From contig NZ_JAPZVN010000031.1 of the NCBI RefSeq assembly GCF_027533845.1, forward strand, positions 1 to 62,136: a stretch of 62,136 nt of DNA, in the 5' to 3' direction. Of this stretch, positions 1 through 8,006 are shown piece by piece. Below the pieces are notes generated by a model that ran no database searches, had not been told where the DNA came from, and saw only the letters and a program-made list of their open reading frames with translations. The position numbers were made by a program, and so were the translations under genes. Every line of letters begins with the position of its first letter. The stretch's first letter is position 1. Source of the DNA: Streptomyces sp. RPT161. GTDB taxonomy: Bacteria; Actinomycetota; Actinomycetes; Streptomycetales; Streptomycetaceae.

Positions 1-731
1 CGCTCGGCGGCCTCGCGCAGCCGCTGCACTGCCATCTTGTCCTTGGACAGGTCCACCCCGTGGGCGTTCTTGAACTGCTTGACCAAGTGCTCCACGATCC
101 GCTCGTCCCAGTCGTCACCGCCCAGATGGGTGTCGCCGTGGGTGGCCTTCACCTCGACCACGCCCTCGCCGATCTCCAGCAGCGACACGTCGAAGGTGCC
201 GCCGCCCAGGTCGAAGACGAGGATGGTCTGGTCGTTCTCCTTGTCCAGGCCGTAGGCGAGGGCGGCGGAGGTCGGCTCGTTGATGATCCGCAGCACCCGC
301 AGCCCGGCGATCTCGCCCGCCTCCTTGGTGGCGGTGCGCTGCGCGTCGTTGAAGTAGGCGGGTACGGTGATCACGGCGTCCGTGACGTCCTCGCCCAGGT
401 ACGCCTCCGCGTCGCGCTTGAGCTTCTGCAGCACCCGGGCGGAGATCTCCTGGGCGGTGTAGCGCTTGCCGTCGATGTCCCCGGTCTCCGGGAAGCGCCA
501 GTTCGGGTCGCCCACGTGGCGCTTGACCGAGCGGGCGGTGCGTTCCACGTTGGTGATGGCCTGGCGCTTGGCGATCTCGCCGACGAGCACCTCGCCGCTC
601 TTGGCGAAGGCCACCACCGACGGGGTGGTGCGGGCCCCCTCCGTGTTGGTGATGACCGTGGGCTCACCACCCTCCAGGACGGACACCACGGAGTTCGTCG
701 TACCGAGGTCAATACCGACTGAGCGTGCCAT
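1..731 (-). CDS. dnaK: Hsp70 chaperone DnaK, N-terminal part (runs off left edge)
   Basis: ATP-dependent cytosolic chaperone. The visible 243 residues cover most of the nucleotide-binding domain: GIDLGTTNS at the N-terminus (phosphate 1), VITVPAYF, the [14 protein letters not shown] segment and [10 protein letters not shown] (phosphate 2). The ATG at 731 has a GAGGAG ribosome-binding site 8 nt upstream. The 3' end lies beyond base 1. The 115-bp upstream gap contains no HspR HAIR box (CTTGAGT-N7-ACTCAAG). Together with the segment around residues 70-85, which differs from the main Streptomyces DnaK as I remember it, this suggests a second dnaK copy outside the dnaK-grpE-dnaJ-hspR heat-shock operon. 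Family assignment is certain; paralogue status is inference. Confidence 0.96.
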   Translation of the reverse strand, partial: MARSVGIDLGTTNSVVSVLEGGEPTVITNTEGARTTPSVVAFAKSGEVLVGEIAKRQAITNVERTARSVKRHVGDPNWRFPETGDIDGKRYTAQEISARVLQKLKRDAEAYLGEDVTDAVITVPAYFNDAQRTATKEAGEIAGLRVLRIINEPTSAALAYGLDKENDQTILVFDLGGGTFDVSLLEIGEGVVEVKATHGDTHLGGDDWDERIVEHLVKQFKNAHGVDLSKDKMAVQRLREAAE

Positions 732-846
732 GGCAGCTCTCCTCTTCGCGCCCGCGACCGGCCGTCGATTCCAGAGTGCACCGCCTCCGGGGCGATCACC
801 AGTGGATGACGGCCCGCCGGGCTGGGCGCGGTGTCGGGCCCGGCGC

Positions 847-2010
847 TCAGCCCAGCGGCAGGCTCAACCGCACCGCGAAGCCGCCGTCCGGTTCCGGCCC
901 GGCCGTCAGCGTGCCGCCGAGCAGCGTGGCCCGCTCCCGCAGACCCACGATGCCGTGGCCGCCGCCCGGCAGATCGGGCCGCGGCGCGTGAGCGCTGGCC
1001 GGGCCGTTGCGCACGCACACCCGCAGCGACTCCGGCGCGACCCGCACCGACACGGTGGTGGCCGCCCCGGGGGCGTGCTTGCGGACGTTGGTCAGCGCCT
1101 CCTGCACCGTGCGGTAGGCGGCCCGTTCCACCGGCTCGGGCAGCAGCATGCCGTCCGCGCCGTCGATCCGCAGCTGGGCGTCCACCTCGGAGGCGTCCAC
1201 CAGCGCGGGCAGATCGGCGAGGGTGGGCTGTGGCGCGAGCTCCGTCGGTCCGGCACCGGCCGCCCGCAGCACCAGGATCATGCTGCGCAGTTCCTCCAAC
1301 GTGGCCACCGCGAGTCCGCGCAGCGTTCCGGCGACCTCCTTCACGTCCGGATCGCGCGCGGTGACCTCCAGCGCGCCCGCCTGCACGGCGATCAGGCCCG
1401 CCTGGTGCGAGACCACGTCGTGCATCTCCCGGGCGATCCGCGCCCGCTCCCTGGCTATCACCGTCTGTGCGTGCAGCGCCCGTTCGTGGTCACGTAGCGT
1501 CGCCAGCTCCGCGATCCGGTCCGACAGGTCCTTCCTGGTCTGGGCGAGCAGGCCCAGCATCACCGGACCGGCGCCCAGCATCACCGCGTAGATCAGCTGC
1601 TGCACCAGGTCGCTCACCGTCTCCTTGGAGAATCCGGTGATCGGCCAGGGGATGAACGCCCCCGCGGCCACCACCAGCGCGGTCAGCGCCTTGTGCCGTA
1701 CTGGCCGCTCGGTCCTGGCCACGGTGTAGGCGGCGACCATCGCGGCGATCAGCGCGTTGCCCGCGTACAGTCCGGGCAGGGTGGCCAGCAGCACGGTGCG
1801 CGGCCAGCGCCGCCGGAGCAGCAGGATGGCGGCGGCGCCCAGTGACGCGTAGAAGTGCCAGTCGCGCGGCGGGGGATAGTTCAGTGCGGCGTCCAGACCG
1901 GCCAGCGCCACCAGGCCGAGGTCGATGGCGCGCGGCTGCCAGCGGCAGTGGGTACGCCACAGGAACCGCAGGAACGGCATCGTCTGTGCCTCGCCTGCCC
2001 GGCGCCTCAC
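847..2010 (-). CDS. NarL-type sensor histidine kinase
   Basis: Membrane sensor kinase of 387 aa. The N-terminal third carries about four hydrophobic segments (for example around residues 30-45, 54-64 and 78-94) with no obvious extracellular domain, as in the DesK-like actinobacterial group. A HisKA_3 dimerisation domain follows, with the phosphoacceptor motif EMHDVVSHQ near residue 205, then an HATPase_c domain with the N-box ALTNVRKHA and the G-box [10 protein letters not shown]. The GTG start overlaps the response-regulator stop by 4 nt (GTGA), so the two are translationally coupled. An internal ATG 10 codons in (MPFLRFL) is an alternative start. The signal is unknown. Confidence 0.93.
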   Translation of the reverse strand: MRRRAGEAQTMPFLRFLWRTHCRWQPRAIDLGLVALAGLDAALNYPPPRDWHFYASLGAAAILLLRRRWPRTVLLATLPGLYAGNALIAAMVAAYTVARTERPVRHKALTALVVAAGAFIPWPITGFSKETVSDLVQQLIYAVMLGAGPVMLGLLAQTRKDLSDRIAELATLRDHERALHAQTVIARERARIAREMHDVVSHQAGLIAVQAGALEVTARDPDVKEVAGTLRGLAVATLEELRSMILVLRAAGAGPTELAPQPTLADLPALVDASEVDAQLRIDGADGMLLPEPVERAAYRTVQEALTNVRKHAPGAATTVSVRVAPESLRVCVRNGPASAHAPRPDLPGGGHGIVGLRERATLLGGTLTAGPEPDGGFAVRLSLPLG

Positions 2011-2681
2011 GGTTCCTGCTCCTCGACCAGCCCCACCCGGTCCGCCAGCACGGCGGCCTGGATCCGGTTCGCCACCCCCAACTTGGTCAGCACGGCCCGG
2101 ACGTAGTCCTTCACGGTGGCCACCGCTATGTGCATCCGGGCGCCGATCTCCGCGTTGGACAGCCCCTGCCCGACATACGCCAGTACCTGCCGCTCGCGCG
2201 GTGACAGCGCGCTGACCGCCTCACTGGCCTGGTACGAAGCCCCGGCCCTGGCGGGGTGGCGCAGCCTTCGCACCACCGAGGGGGACAGGCAGCCCGCACC
2301 GGTGGCCACCGCGCGCACCGAGCGCACCAGGATCTCCGGGTCGGTGTCCTTGAGCAGGAACCCCGACGCGCCGAGCCGCAGCGCCTCGCCGAGGTACTCG
2401 TCGGTGTCGAAGGTGGTGAGCATCGCCACGTACGGCGGGTCGGGCAACTCGGTGAGCCGCCGCAGCACGGTGAGCCCGTCCACGTCCGGCATCCGGATGT
2501 CCAGCAGCACCACGTCGGGTCGTTCGTCGCGCACCGCGGCGAGTGCCTGGGCCCCCTCGCAGCTGGCCACCACCGTGATGTCCGGCGCGCTGCCGAGGAT
2601 CATGGCCAGCCCGGATCTGATCAGCGCCTCGTCGTCGACGATCAGCACCCGTACCGGGGAAGGGGCTTCCACTTCAGTCAT
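2007..2681 (-). CDS. LuxR/NarL-family response regulator
   Basis: Cytosolic DNA-binding response regulator of 224 aa, first gene of the two-gene operon with the kinase. The receiver domain has the acidic pocket VDDE and the phosphoacceptor Asp in VVLLDIRMPDVDGL. The C-terminal LuxR helix-turn-helix begins at LSPRERQVLAYV, with the recognition region SNAEIGARMHIAVATVK. I start it at the ATG at 2681 (MTEVEAPSPVRVL), because the receiver fold begins right after it and the 32 residues upstream in the longer frame look non-coding. No clear Shine-Dalgarno sequence precedes it. Targets are unknown; kinase autoregulation is plausible. Confidence 0.92.
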   Translation of the reverse strand: MTEVEAPSPVRVLIVDDEALIRSGLAMILGSAPDITVVASCEGAQALAAVRDERPDVVLLDIRMPDVDGLTVLRRLTELPDPPYVAMLTTFDTDEYLGEALRLGASGFLLKDTDPEILVRSVRAVATGAGCLSPSVVRRLRHPARAGASYQASEAVSALSPRERQVLAYVGQGLSNAEIGARMHIAVATVKDYVRAVLTKLGVANRIQAAVLADRVGLVEEQEP

Positions 2682-3041
2682 GCGGCGTTTCCCGCCCTGC
2701 TCACCAAACCTGTGCGACAACCATGAGAAATGCTCTGCGTGACCGTACCGCAGCCCGAATCGCCTCAGAAGAGTCAATTCGTAGCGGCCCGTGTACCGTC
2801 CGTCATAAGTCGCCGGGTGACATGGCCGTCAGGCCCTCGTTCCCAGGTCTGATCGGGTACCTCCGGTAGGAGGTGCGCTCCCCGTCGAGCGGTGGGTGTT
2901 CGCCGCGGGCGGGCGCTGGGAGGGTGGAACGCCAGCCGACGGGTGGCCCGGTCGGTGGTGGCAGGCAGCCGGCCCCCGTCGTCGGGACCCGCCGATCCCC
3001 CCACGCGTGAACGCGGATCCGGCGGCGGCAGTACCGGTGGC
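2682..3041. other. Intergenic region with a small hairpin
   Basis: About 360 bases between the response-regulator start and the alpha-galactosidase terminator. It must contain the promoter of the two-component operon on the minus strand, but I cannot identify convincing -35/-10 boxes. A perfect 6-bp inverted repeat with a 4-base loop (ACCTCC-GGTA-GGAGGT) lies at 2859-2874. Short open frames on both strands here lack actinobacterial codon bias, and I do not call them genes. Confidence 0.5.
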
Positions 3042-3083
3042 CGCCTGTGTCCCTGGGCGCGGCCGCGCCCAGGGACACAGGCG
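3042..3083 (-). terminator. 42-bp perfect palindrome, terminator of the alpha-galactosidase gene
   Basis: Bases 3042-3083 form an uninterrupted 21+21 bp inverted repeat (arms start CGCCTGTGTCC and end GGACACAGGCG; centre GCGGCCGC between 3062 and 3063). It lies 3 bases past the alpha-galactosidase stop codon at 3087-3089. There is no T-tract, which is common for Streptomyces terminators. It would fold equally on both strands and so can also insulate against transcription from the left. Confidence 0.8.
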
Positions 3084-3086
3084 CGC

Positions 3087-4319
3087 TCAGGACGCGTGCA
3101 GCCGGAGCATCACCGTGGCGTGCGGCCTGACCTGGACGGTGACCGAACCGCCGTACCGGCTGCTGCGCTTGGTCACCAGGTCCTTGCCGTACAGGCGTTG
3201 GGCGTTGCCGAAGCCGAGGGCGCTGGCCGGGGCACTGATGGCGAGCGGGGTGTCGCCGCGGTTGAGGAAGACCACGGCGCGGTCGCCGTTCGCCAGCGGC
3301 CTGGTGAGCACGTCATGGGTGTCGGTGTGCACCACCCTGGTGGCCTGTACGCCCAGGCGGTCCTGGTCGACCGCGATGATGTCGCGGTTGCCGAGGATCG
3401 CCAGCGCCTGGGCAGAGAGCCTGGTCAGGTCGGTGCTGCTGATCAGCGGTGCGGCCATCTCCGCCCACAGCGTCATCTGCGTCTGCGACTCGTCGGCGGT
3501 CAGGCCGCGGTCGCCGACCAGCAGGAAGTCCGGGTCGTTCCAGTGCCCGGGGCCCGCGTACTTCCCCAGCGGCGCGTTGTAGTCGTAATTGCCCAGCAGG
3601 CTCTTCCACTTGGCCGCGCCGCTCTCCTGTCCGAGGGCGATGTCGGTGCCCTCGCGCCACAGGTTGCCGTACCTGGCCACCCAGCCGAGCACCGTGTACC
3701 AGTCGGAGGTGCCCTGGAAGTACGCGGGGGCGGACTCGGAGAAGACGATCCTGCGGCCGCTGTCGCGCAGCGCCCGGCTCATTCCGGCGTACGCCTGACG
3801 GTAGGTCTCCTCGTCGGACTGCCCGGGAACGGAGGGCACGTTGCAGCCGTCGAGCTTGAGGTAGTCGACGCCCCACTTGGCGAACAGTCTGGCGTCGGCG
3901 TCGTAGTGCTGCCAACTGCCCGCGTAGCCGCCGCAGGTCTGGGTGCCCGCGTCCTCGTAGATGCCGAACTTCAGCCCCATTGCGTGCAGTTGGCGTCCGA
4001 CGTACGCCATGCCGTCCGGGAACTTCTGCGGATCGGAGACGAGGTTGCCGGAGGCGTCGCGGTCCTTGGTCATCCAGCAGTCGTCCGTGGTGACGGTGTT
4101 GTACCCCTTGGCGGCCAGCCCGCTGCGGACCAGGGCCCTGCCCTGGTCCAGGATGAGCTTCTCGTTGATGCCGCACTGGTAGTACGACCAGTCGTTCCAG
4201 CCCATGGGTGGTGTGGCGGCCAGGCCCTGGTGGCCGCTGGAGTGCGCGGCGGGGGTGCTGGGCAGTGCCGCGGGTGTGACGAGCGCGAGCGCGGCGGCTA
4301 CCGCTATTTTCGCGAACAT
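3087..4319 (-). CDS. Secreted GH27 alpha-galactosidase (melibiase)
   Basis: Retaining glycosidase of 410 aa removing terminal alpha-D-galactosyl (possibly alpha-GalNAc) residues outside the cell. A Sec-type signal peptide covers residues 1-26 (MFAKIAVAAALALVTPAA). The GH27 barrel follows, with TPPMGWNDWSYYQCGI, TTDDCWM and KFGIYEDAGTQTC. The nucleophile Asp lies in YLKLDGCN and the acid/base Asp in LWREGTDIAL. A C-terminal beta-sandwich (about residues 315-410) completes the family's usual length. The ATG at 4319 has GGAGG 6 nt upstream. It sits 99 bp downstream of the sugar porter on the same strand. The substrate could be melibiose, galactosaminides or plant galactosides. Confidence 0.94.
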   Translation of the reverse strand: MFAKIAVAAALALVTPAALPSTPAAHSSGHQGLAATPPMGWNDWSYYQCGINEKLILDQGRALVRSGLAAKGYNTVTTDDCWMTKDRDASGNLVSDPQKFPDGMAYVGRQLHAMGLKFGIYEDAGTQTCGGYAGSWQHYDADARLFAKWGVDYLKLDGCNVPSVPGQSDEETYRQAYAGMSRALRDSGRRIVFSESAPAYFQGTSDWYTVLGWVARYGNLWREGTDIALGQESGAAKWKSLLGNYDYNAPLGKYAGPGHWNDPDFLLVGDRGLTADESQTQMTLWAEMAAPLISSTDLTRLSAQALAILGNRDIIAVDQDRLGVQATRVVHTDTHDVLTRPLANGDRAVVFLNRGDTPLAISAPASALGFGNAQRLYGKDLVTKRSSRYGGSVTVQVRPHATVMLRLHAS

Positions 4320-4418
4320 GACAACCTCCGGTTGAGGGAAGGGCCGGGGACCGAAGCCCCGGAAGGGGCGAAGGCCTCGGAAAACGGGAGCCGGGGGAGA
4401 ACCCCCGGGAAGAGGCTG

Positions 4419-5876
4419 CTAGCCCTCGCCCCGGCGCGCGGCGCCAACCGCCGCCGGAGCGTTGGCTGACCGGTCGACCGAGGGCCACCGGCCGCCGTTG
4501 CGCCAGTACGACTGGATCTCCTCCAGTCGCCGCCCCTTGGTCTCCGGCGCCATCCGGGCCACGAACACGACGGCCAGCAGCGCCAGTACCGCGAAGCCCG
4601 CGAACGTCCAGGTGGCGCCCACCCGGTCGATGAGCGACGGGAAGAACTGCGCGATCAGGAAGTTGGCCACCAGGTCCGCGGTGAGCATCGCCGAGGCGCC
4701 CATGGAGCGCAGCTGGGACGGGAACGCCTCGCTCGCGTAGACCCAGATCAGCGAGCCGAAGCCGAAGTTGAACGCGGCCGTGAACAGCAGCAGCGCGGTG
4801 AAGCCCACCCAGGTCGCCGCCCCGTGCAGCGAGGTGAGCCCGAAGACGGCGGTGAGCACCACCAGAGCGCCCAGCATGGTGCCGATCCCGCAGAACAGCA
4901 CCACCCGCCGCCCGAACCGGTCCACGATGAACAGCGCCAGCACGGTGGCCACCAGCGAGGCGAGTTCCACGATGGACGGCAGCAGGAAGTTCTGGCCGCT
5001 GCCGGTGAAGCCCATCTTCTGGAAGATCTCGGGACTGTAGTACGTGACCGCGTTGATGCCGGTGATCTGGCAGAAGAAGCCCAGCGCCAGCACGAACACC
5101 GTGGCCCGGGCGTACGGCGGCCGGAACATGGCGGCCAGGCCGTCGTGGCCGCCGCGCTCCTGGCGGATCTCCGCCGCGATGGCCCGGGTCTCCGACTCCG
5201 CGTCGACATCGGGGTCGACCAGCCGCAGCACCCGCACCGCCTCCGCGTCCCGGCCCCTGAGCACGTACCAGCGCGGGGTGTCCGGCAGGAGCAGCAGCGG
5301 AACGGCGATGAGCGCCGCGGGGACGGCGGACAGACCGAGCATCCACCGCCAGTGACCGCCACCCGCCAGGCCCCAGTTGACGAAGTAGGTGATGGTGATG
5401 CCCGCGACGCAGGCCACCTGGTAGGTGGCGGTCGCGGCGCCCCGGATACGGGCCGGAGTGGACTCGGCGATGTACAGCGGCGCCGCGACGATGCACACGC
5501 CGATCGCCACACCGAGCAGGAAGCGCATCGCGTCCAGCACGGCCACGTTGGGCGCGAACGCGGACAGCGCGACGAACACCGCGTAGGCGGCGGCCACCAG
5601 CACCATCGTCCTACGGCGGCCCAACGCGTCGGCGATCCGGCCGCCCGCGATCGCCCCCAGGATCGAGCCCACCACCAGAACGCTGTTGACCAGGCCCTGT
5701 TCGGTGGAGCTGAGGTGGAAGTCCCTGCTCAGGAAGACCAGGGCACCCGAGATGCTGCCCGTGTCATAGCCGTAGATCACCCCCACCAGGGCGCCGGTCA
5801 GCGCGATCAGCCGACCGGTGCGGTAGGCGCCGGAGCGCGGCGCGGCAGTGGGGGACACCTGGGGCGGGTGAGGCAT
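4419..5876 (-). CDS. MFS sugar:proton symporter (sugar porter family)
   Basis: Twelve-segment inner-membrane transporter of 485 aa with classic sugar-porter signatures: YGYDTGSISGAL in the first helix, GGRIADALGRRR after the second, VPLYIAESTPARIRG-like APLYIAESTPARIRGA, the PDTPRWYVLRGRD loop and PETKGRRLEEIQ at the end. I choose the ATG at 5876, which has GGTGG upstream; a GTG at 5888 in the same frame is possible. It is divergent from the isomerase/aldolase genes and upstream of the secreted alpha-galactosidase, so it probably imports the sugar that enzyme releases. Confidence 0.93.
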   Translation of the reverse strand: MPHPPQVSPTAAPRSGAYRTGRLIALTGALVGVIYGYDTGSISGALVFLSRDFHLSSTEQGLVNSVLVVGSILGAIAGGRIADALGRRRTMVLVAAAYAVFVALSAFAPNVAVLDAMRFLLGVAIGVCIVAAPLYIAESTPARIRGAATATYQVACVAGITITYFVNWGLAGGGHWRWMLGLSAVPAALIAVPLLLLPDTPRWYVLRGRDAEAVRVLRLVDPDVDAESETRAIAAEIRQERGGHDGLAAMFRPPYARATVFVLALGFFCQITGINAVTYYSPEIFQKMGFTGSGQNFLLPSIVELASLVATVLALFIVDRFGRRVVLFCGIGTMLGALVVLTAVFGLTSLHGAATWVGFTALLLFTAAFNFGFGSLIWVYASEAFPSQLRSMGASAMLTADLVANFLIAQFFPSLIDRVGATWTFAGFAVLALLAVVFVARMAPETKGRRLEEIQSYWRNGGRWPSVDRSANAPAAVGAARRGEG

Positions 5877-5892
5877 AGCGGCAACCACCGTT

Positions 5893-5925
5893 GATTGGTT
5901 TTGGGGGTTGTGCTGATCGATTTTG
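5893..5925. promoter_or_regulatory. Candidate DeoR operator: spaced direct repeat
   Basis: GATTGGTTTTG (5893-5903) and GATCGATTTTG (5915-5925) are an 11-bp direct repeat with two mismatches, offset by 22 bp (about two helical turns), immediately upstream of the sugar porter. The surrounding AT content is well above that of the neighbouring genes. DeoR-family sugar repressors often bind such spaced repeats, and the DeoR gene is 2 kb away. Confidence 0.45.
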
Positions 5926-6026
5926 CAAATATCCAGGCCCTACTGAGCATCTGTCAACAGGCTCGCCGCGTTCGGACCCTGGGCCGGGGGAACGTGGACA
6001 GACGGCCACTCTTGCGCGATGCTGAT

Positions 6027-6044
6027 CGAAGTGCGTGTACTTCG
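6027..6044. promoter_or_regulatory. Inverted repeat upstream of the isomerase gene
   Basis: CGAAGT-N6-ACTTCG is a perfect 6-bp inverted repeat 38 bases before the isomerase ATG. It overlaps a possible promoter (TTGCGC at 6013-6018, 18-bp spacer, TGTACT at 6037-6042). A regulator bound here would block transcription of the isomerase/aldolase pair. Confidence 0.4.
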
Positions 6045-6081
6045 CGCACCAGAAATCACTCAGAGCCGGAGAGAAGGATCG

Positions 6082-6987
6082 ATGGCCGCGATCGAGTACA
6101 TGGCGCAGGAAATCGACAGCCAGCCGGACGCATGGCGGCAGGCCGCCGAGATCGCCGCCGCCGACGTCCCGCTGCCCGCCCCCGGTGAGCGGGTCGCCGT
6201 CGTCGGCTGCGGTACGTCGTGGTTCATGGCGCAGTCCTACGCGGCGCTGCGCGAGCGCGCCGGGCACGGCGTCACCGACGCCTTCGCCGCCTCGGAGGCG
6301 TTCGCCGCGGGCCAGGCGTTCGTCGGCCGCGGCTACGACACCGTGCTGGCCATCACCCGCTCCGGCACCACCACCGAACTACTGCGGCTGATGGGCCTGT
6401 TGAAGGGACGTACCCGCACCGTCGCCGTCGTCGGCGACCAGCACACCCCCATCACCGAGGTGTGCGACACCGTCGTGGGGCTGCCGTTCGCCGACGAGAA
6501 GTCGGTGGTGCAGACCCGCTTCGCCACCTCCGCGCTGCTGCTGCTCCGCCGCCACCTCGGCGAGGACGTGGACGGCGCGGTACGCGATGTGGCGGACGCG
6601 CTGCGCCAGCCGATCGACCCGGCATGGGTGAAGGCCGAGCAGTTCACCTTCCTGGGCCACGGCTGGACGTACGGTCTGGCGAACGAGGCCGCGCTCAAGA
6701 TGCGCGAGGCGTCGCAGAGCTGGACCGAGGCGTACCCCCTGCTGGAGTACCGGCACGGCCCGATCGCCATCGCCGCACCGGGCCGGGTCACCTGGGTGCT
6801 CGGCCCCGAAAGCGGCGAGTTGGCGGCGGACGTGGGACGTACCGGCGCGCTGTTCGTGCACCACGACCGGGACGCGCTGGCCGAACTGGCGCTGGTGCAG
6901 CGGGTGGCGCTGGAGCGGGCCAGGTCCCGTGGCCTCGATCCCGACAGGCCGCGCGCACTGACCCGGTCCGTCATCCTGAACGCGTGA
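6082..6987 (+). CDS. SIS-domain sugar-phosphate isomerase/deaminase (AgaS-like)
   Basis: Cytosolic sugar-phosphate isomerase of 301 aa with two SIS domains. The first contains GCGTSWFMAQ and the phosphate-binding ITRSGTTTE; the second has ANEAALKMREASQ and the catalytic-region motif PLLEYRHGP. Relatives act on ketose/aldose phosphates such as tagatose-6-P or galactosamine-6-P. The start at 6082 (MAAIEYMAQE) has GAGAAGG 5 nt upstream; an upstream in-frame ATG at 6019 lies inside the presumed promoter. The next gene is an aldolase 39 nt downstream, so this likely converts galactosamine-6-P or a galactose-type phosphate to a ketose phosphate. Confidence 0.88.
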   Translation: MAAIEYMAQEIDSQPDAWRQAAEIAAADVPLPAPGERVAVVGCGTSWFMAQSYAALRERAGHGVTDAFAASEAFAAGQAFVGRGYDTVLAITRSGTTTELLRLMGLLKGRTRTVAVVGDQHTPITEVCDTVVGLPFADEKSVVQTRFATSALLLLRRHLGEDVDGAVRDVADALRQPIDPAWVKAEQFTFLGHGWTYGLANEAALKMREASQSWTEAYPLLEYRHGPIAIAAPGRVTWVLGPESGELAADVGRTGALFVHHDRDALAELALVQRVALERARSRGLDPDRPRALTRSVILNA

Positions 6988-7026
6988 TCGCGAGAACCTG
7001 ACGGACAACTCGGAGAGGACCGTGCC

Positions 7027-7884
7027 GTGCCGCTGACAACCACCGCGTCCGTGATGCGGGACGCCGTCGCCGCGGGCAGCGGCGCCGCCGCCTTCAACGT
7101 ACTGCACCTGGAGACGGCCGAGGCGCTGGTCGCCGCGGCGGAGCGCGCCGGAGCGCCGCTGATCCTCCAGATCAGCGAGAACTGCGTCCGCTACCACGGC
7201 AGCCTGCTGCCGCTCGCCCGGGCCACGCTGGCCCTGGCCGAGGCGAGCAGCGCCCCCATCGCCGTGCACCTGGACCACATCACCGATCCGGCGCTGCTGC
7301 GCGAGGGCGTCGCGGCGGGCATCGGCTCGGTCATGGTGGACGCCTCGGCACTGCCGTACGACCGCAACGTGGCGACGACCGGTGAGCTGACCGCCTGGTG
7401 CCATGACCGGAAGGTCTATGTGGAAGCCGAGTTGGGGGAGGTGGGCGGCAAGGACGGAGTGCACGCACCGGGCGCCAGGACCGATCCGGACGAGGCGCTG
7501 TCGTTCGTGCGCGCCACCGGAGTCGACGCGCTGGCGGTGGCCGTCGGATCCTCGCACGCCATGCGCGAGCGCACCGTGGAACTCGACAAGGAGCTGATCG
7601 CCAGGCTGCGCGACCGGCTGCCGGTGCCGCTGGTGCTGCACGGCTCGTCGGGCGTGCCGGACGAGGAGATCCGCAGGGCCGTCGCGGCCGGGATGACGAA
7701 GATCAACGTCTCCACCCACCTGGTCGCCGCCTTCACCGCCGAGGTACGGCGACGGCTGGCCGGAGACCCGGCCCTGGTCGACTCCCGCAAGTACGTGGGA
7801 CCGGCCCGCGAGGCGGTCACGGAGGCGGCGGCCGACCTGCTGCGCGTCATCACCACCCCCGCGCCCGAGCCCATCCCCAGCTGA
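7027..7884 (+). CDS. Class II zinc aldolase (tagatose/fructose-bisphosphate type)
   Basis: Cytosolic Zn-dependent aldolase of 285 aa cleaving a ketose 1,6-bisphosphate to DHAP and glyceraldehyde-3-P. Visible family motifs: VHLDHITD (zinc His and catalytic Asp), EAELGEVGGK, AVAVGSSHAM (zinc His), LHGSSGV (zinc His) and KINVST (substrate phosphate). The GTG at 7027 is preceded by GAGAGGA. With the AgaS-like isomerase upstream, a GatY/KbaY-like tagatose-bisphosphate role is likely. The tagatose-6-phosphate kinase needed between the two steps is not in the window and must be supplied elsewhere. Confidence 0.88.
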   Translation: MPLTTTASVMRDAVAAGSGAAAFNVLHLETAEALVAAAERAGAPLILQISENCVRYHGSLLPLARATLALAEASSAPIAVHLDHITDPALLREGVAAGIGSVMVDASALPYDRNVATTGELTAWCHDRKVYVEAELGEVGGKDGVHAPGARTDPDEALSFVRATGVDALAVAVGSSHAMRERTVELDKELIARLRDRLPVPLVLHGSSGVPDEEIRRAVAAGMTKINVSTHLVAAFTAEVRRRLAGDPALVDSRKYVGPAREAVTEAAADLLRVITTPAPEPIPS

Positions 7885-7927
7885 CCCCGACCACCCGCAC
7901 CACCGCGAACCCGCGCGGAAGGGGCCC

Positions 7928-7979
7928 GGGGGCCTGCCCGAGAATGCAAGGGGTCTGAGGGCCTGCCCCCAGAAAGCAA
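7928..7979. repeat. Imperfect direct repeat in the aldolase-deoR gap
   Basis: Two adjacent copies of a GGGCCTGCCC-centred unit, each ending in AGAAtGCAA or AGAAaGCAA. The same G-rich core (GGGGGCAGGCCCCC) reappears inside the FGE-like gene near 14582. It resembles the small GC-rich intergenic repeats dispersed in Streptomyces genomes. Function unknown. Confidence 0.4.
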
Positions 7980-8006
7980 TCACCCCGAACCCCGCGGGAG
8001 GCGAAC

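Noticed and set aside
2774-3078. Short minus-strand frames in the gap before the alpha-galactosidase terminator
   Set aside because: Arg/Pro-rich, no ribosome-binding site, one overlaps the terminator palindrome.
3313-5496. 727-codon frame spanning the alpha-galactosidase and sugar porter
   Set aside because: Shifted-frame reading of two real genes and the gap between them; Arg/Gly/Pro-rich with no domain.
5889-6081. DasR (dre) type site in the amino-sugar locus promoter
   Set aside because: No ACTGGTCTAGACCAGT-like palindrome is present; the repeats seen are different.
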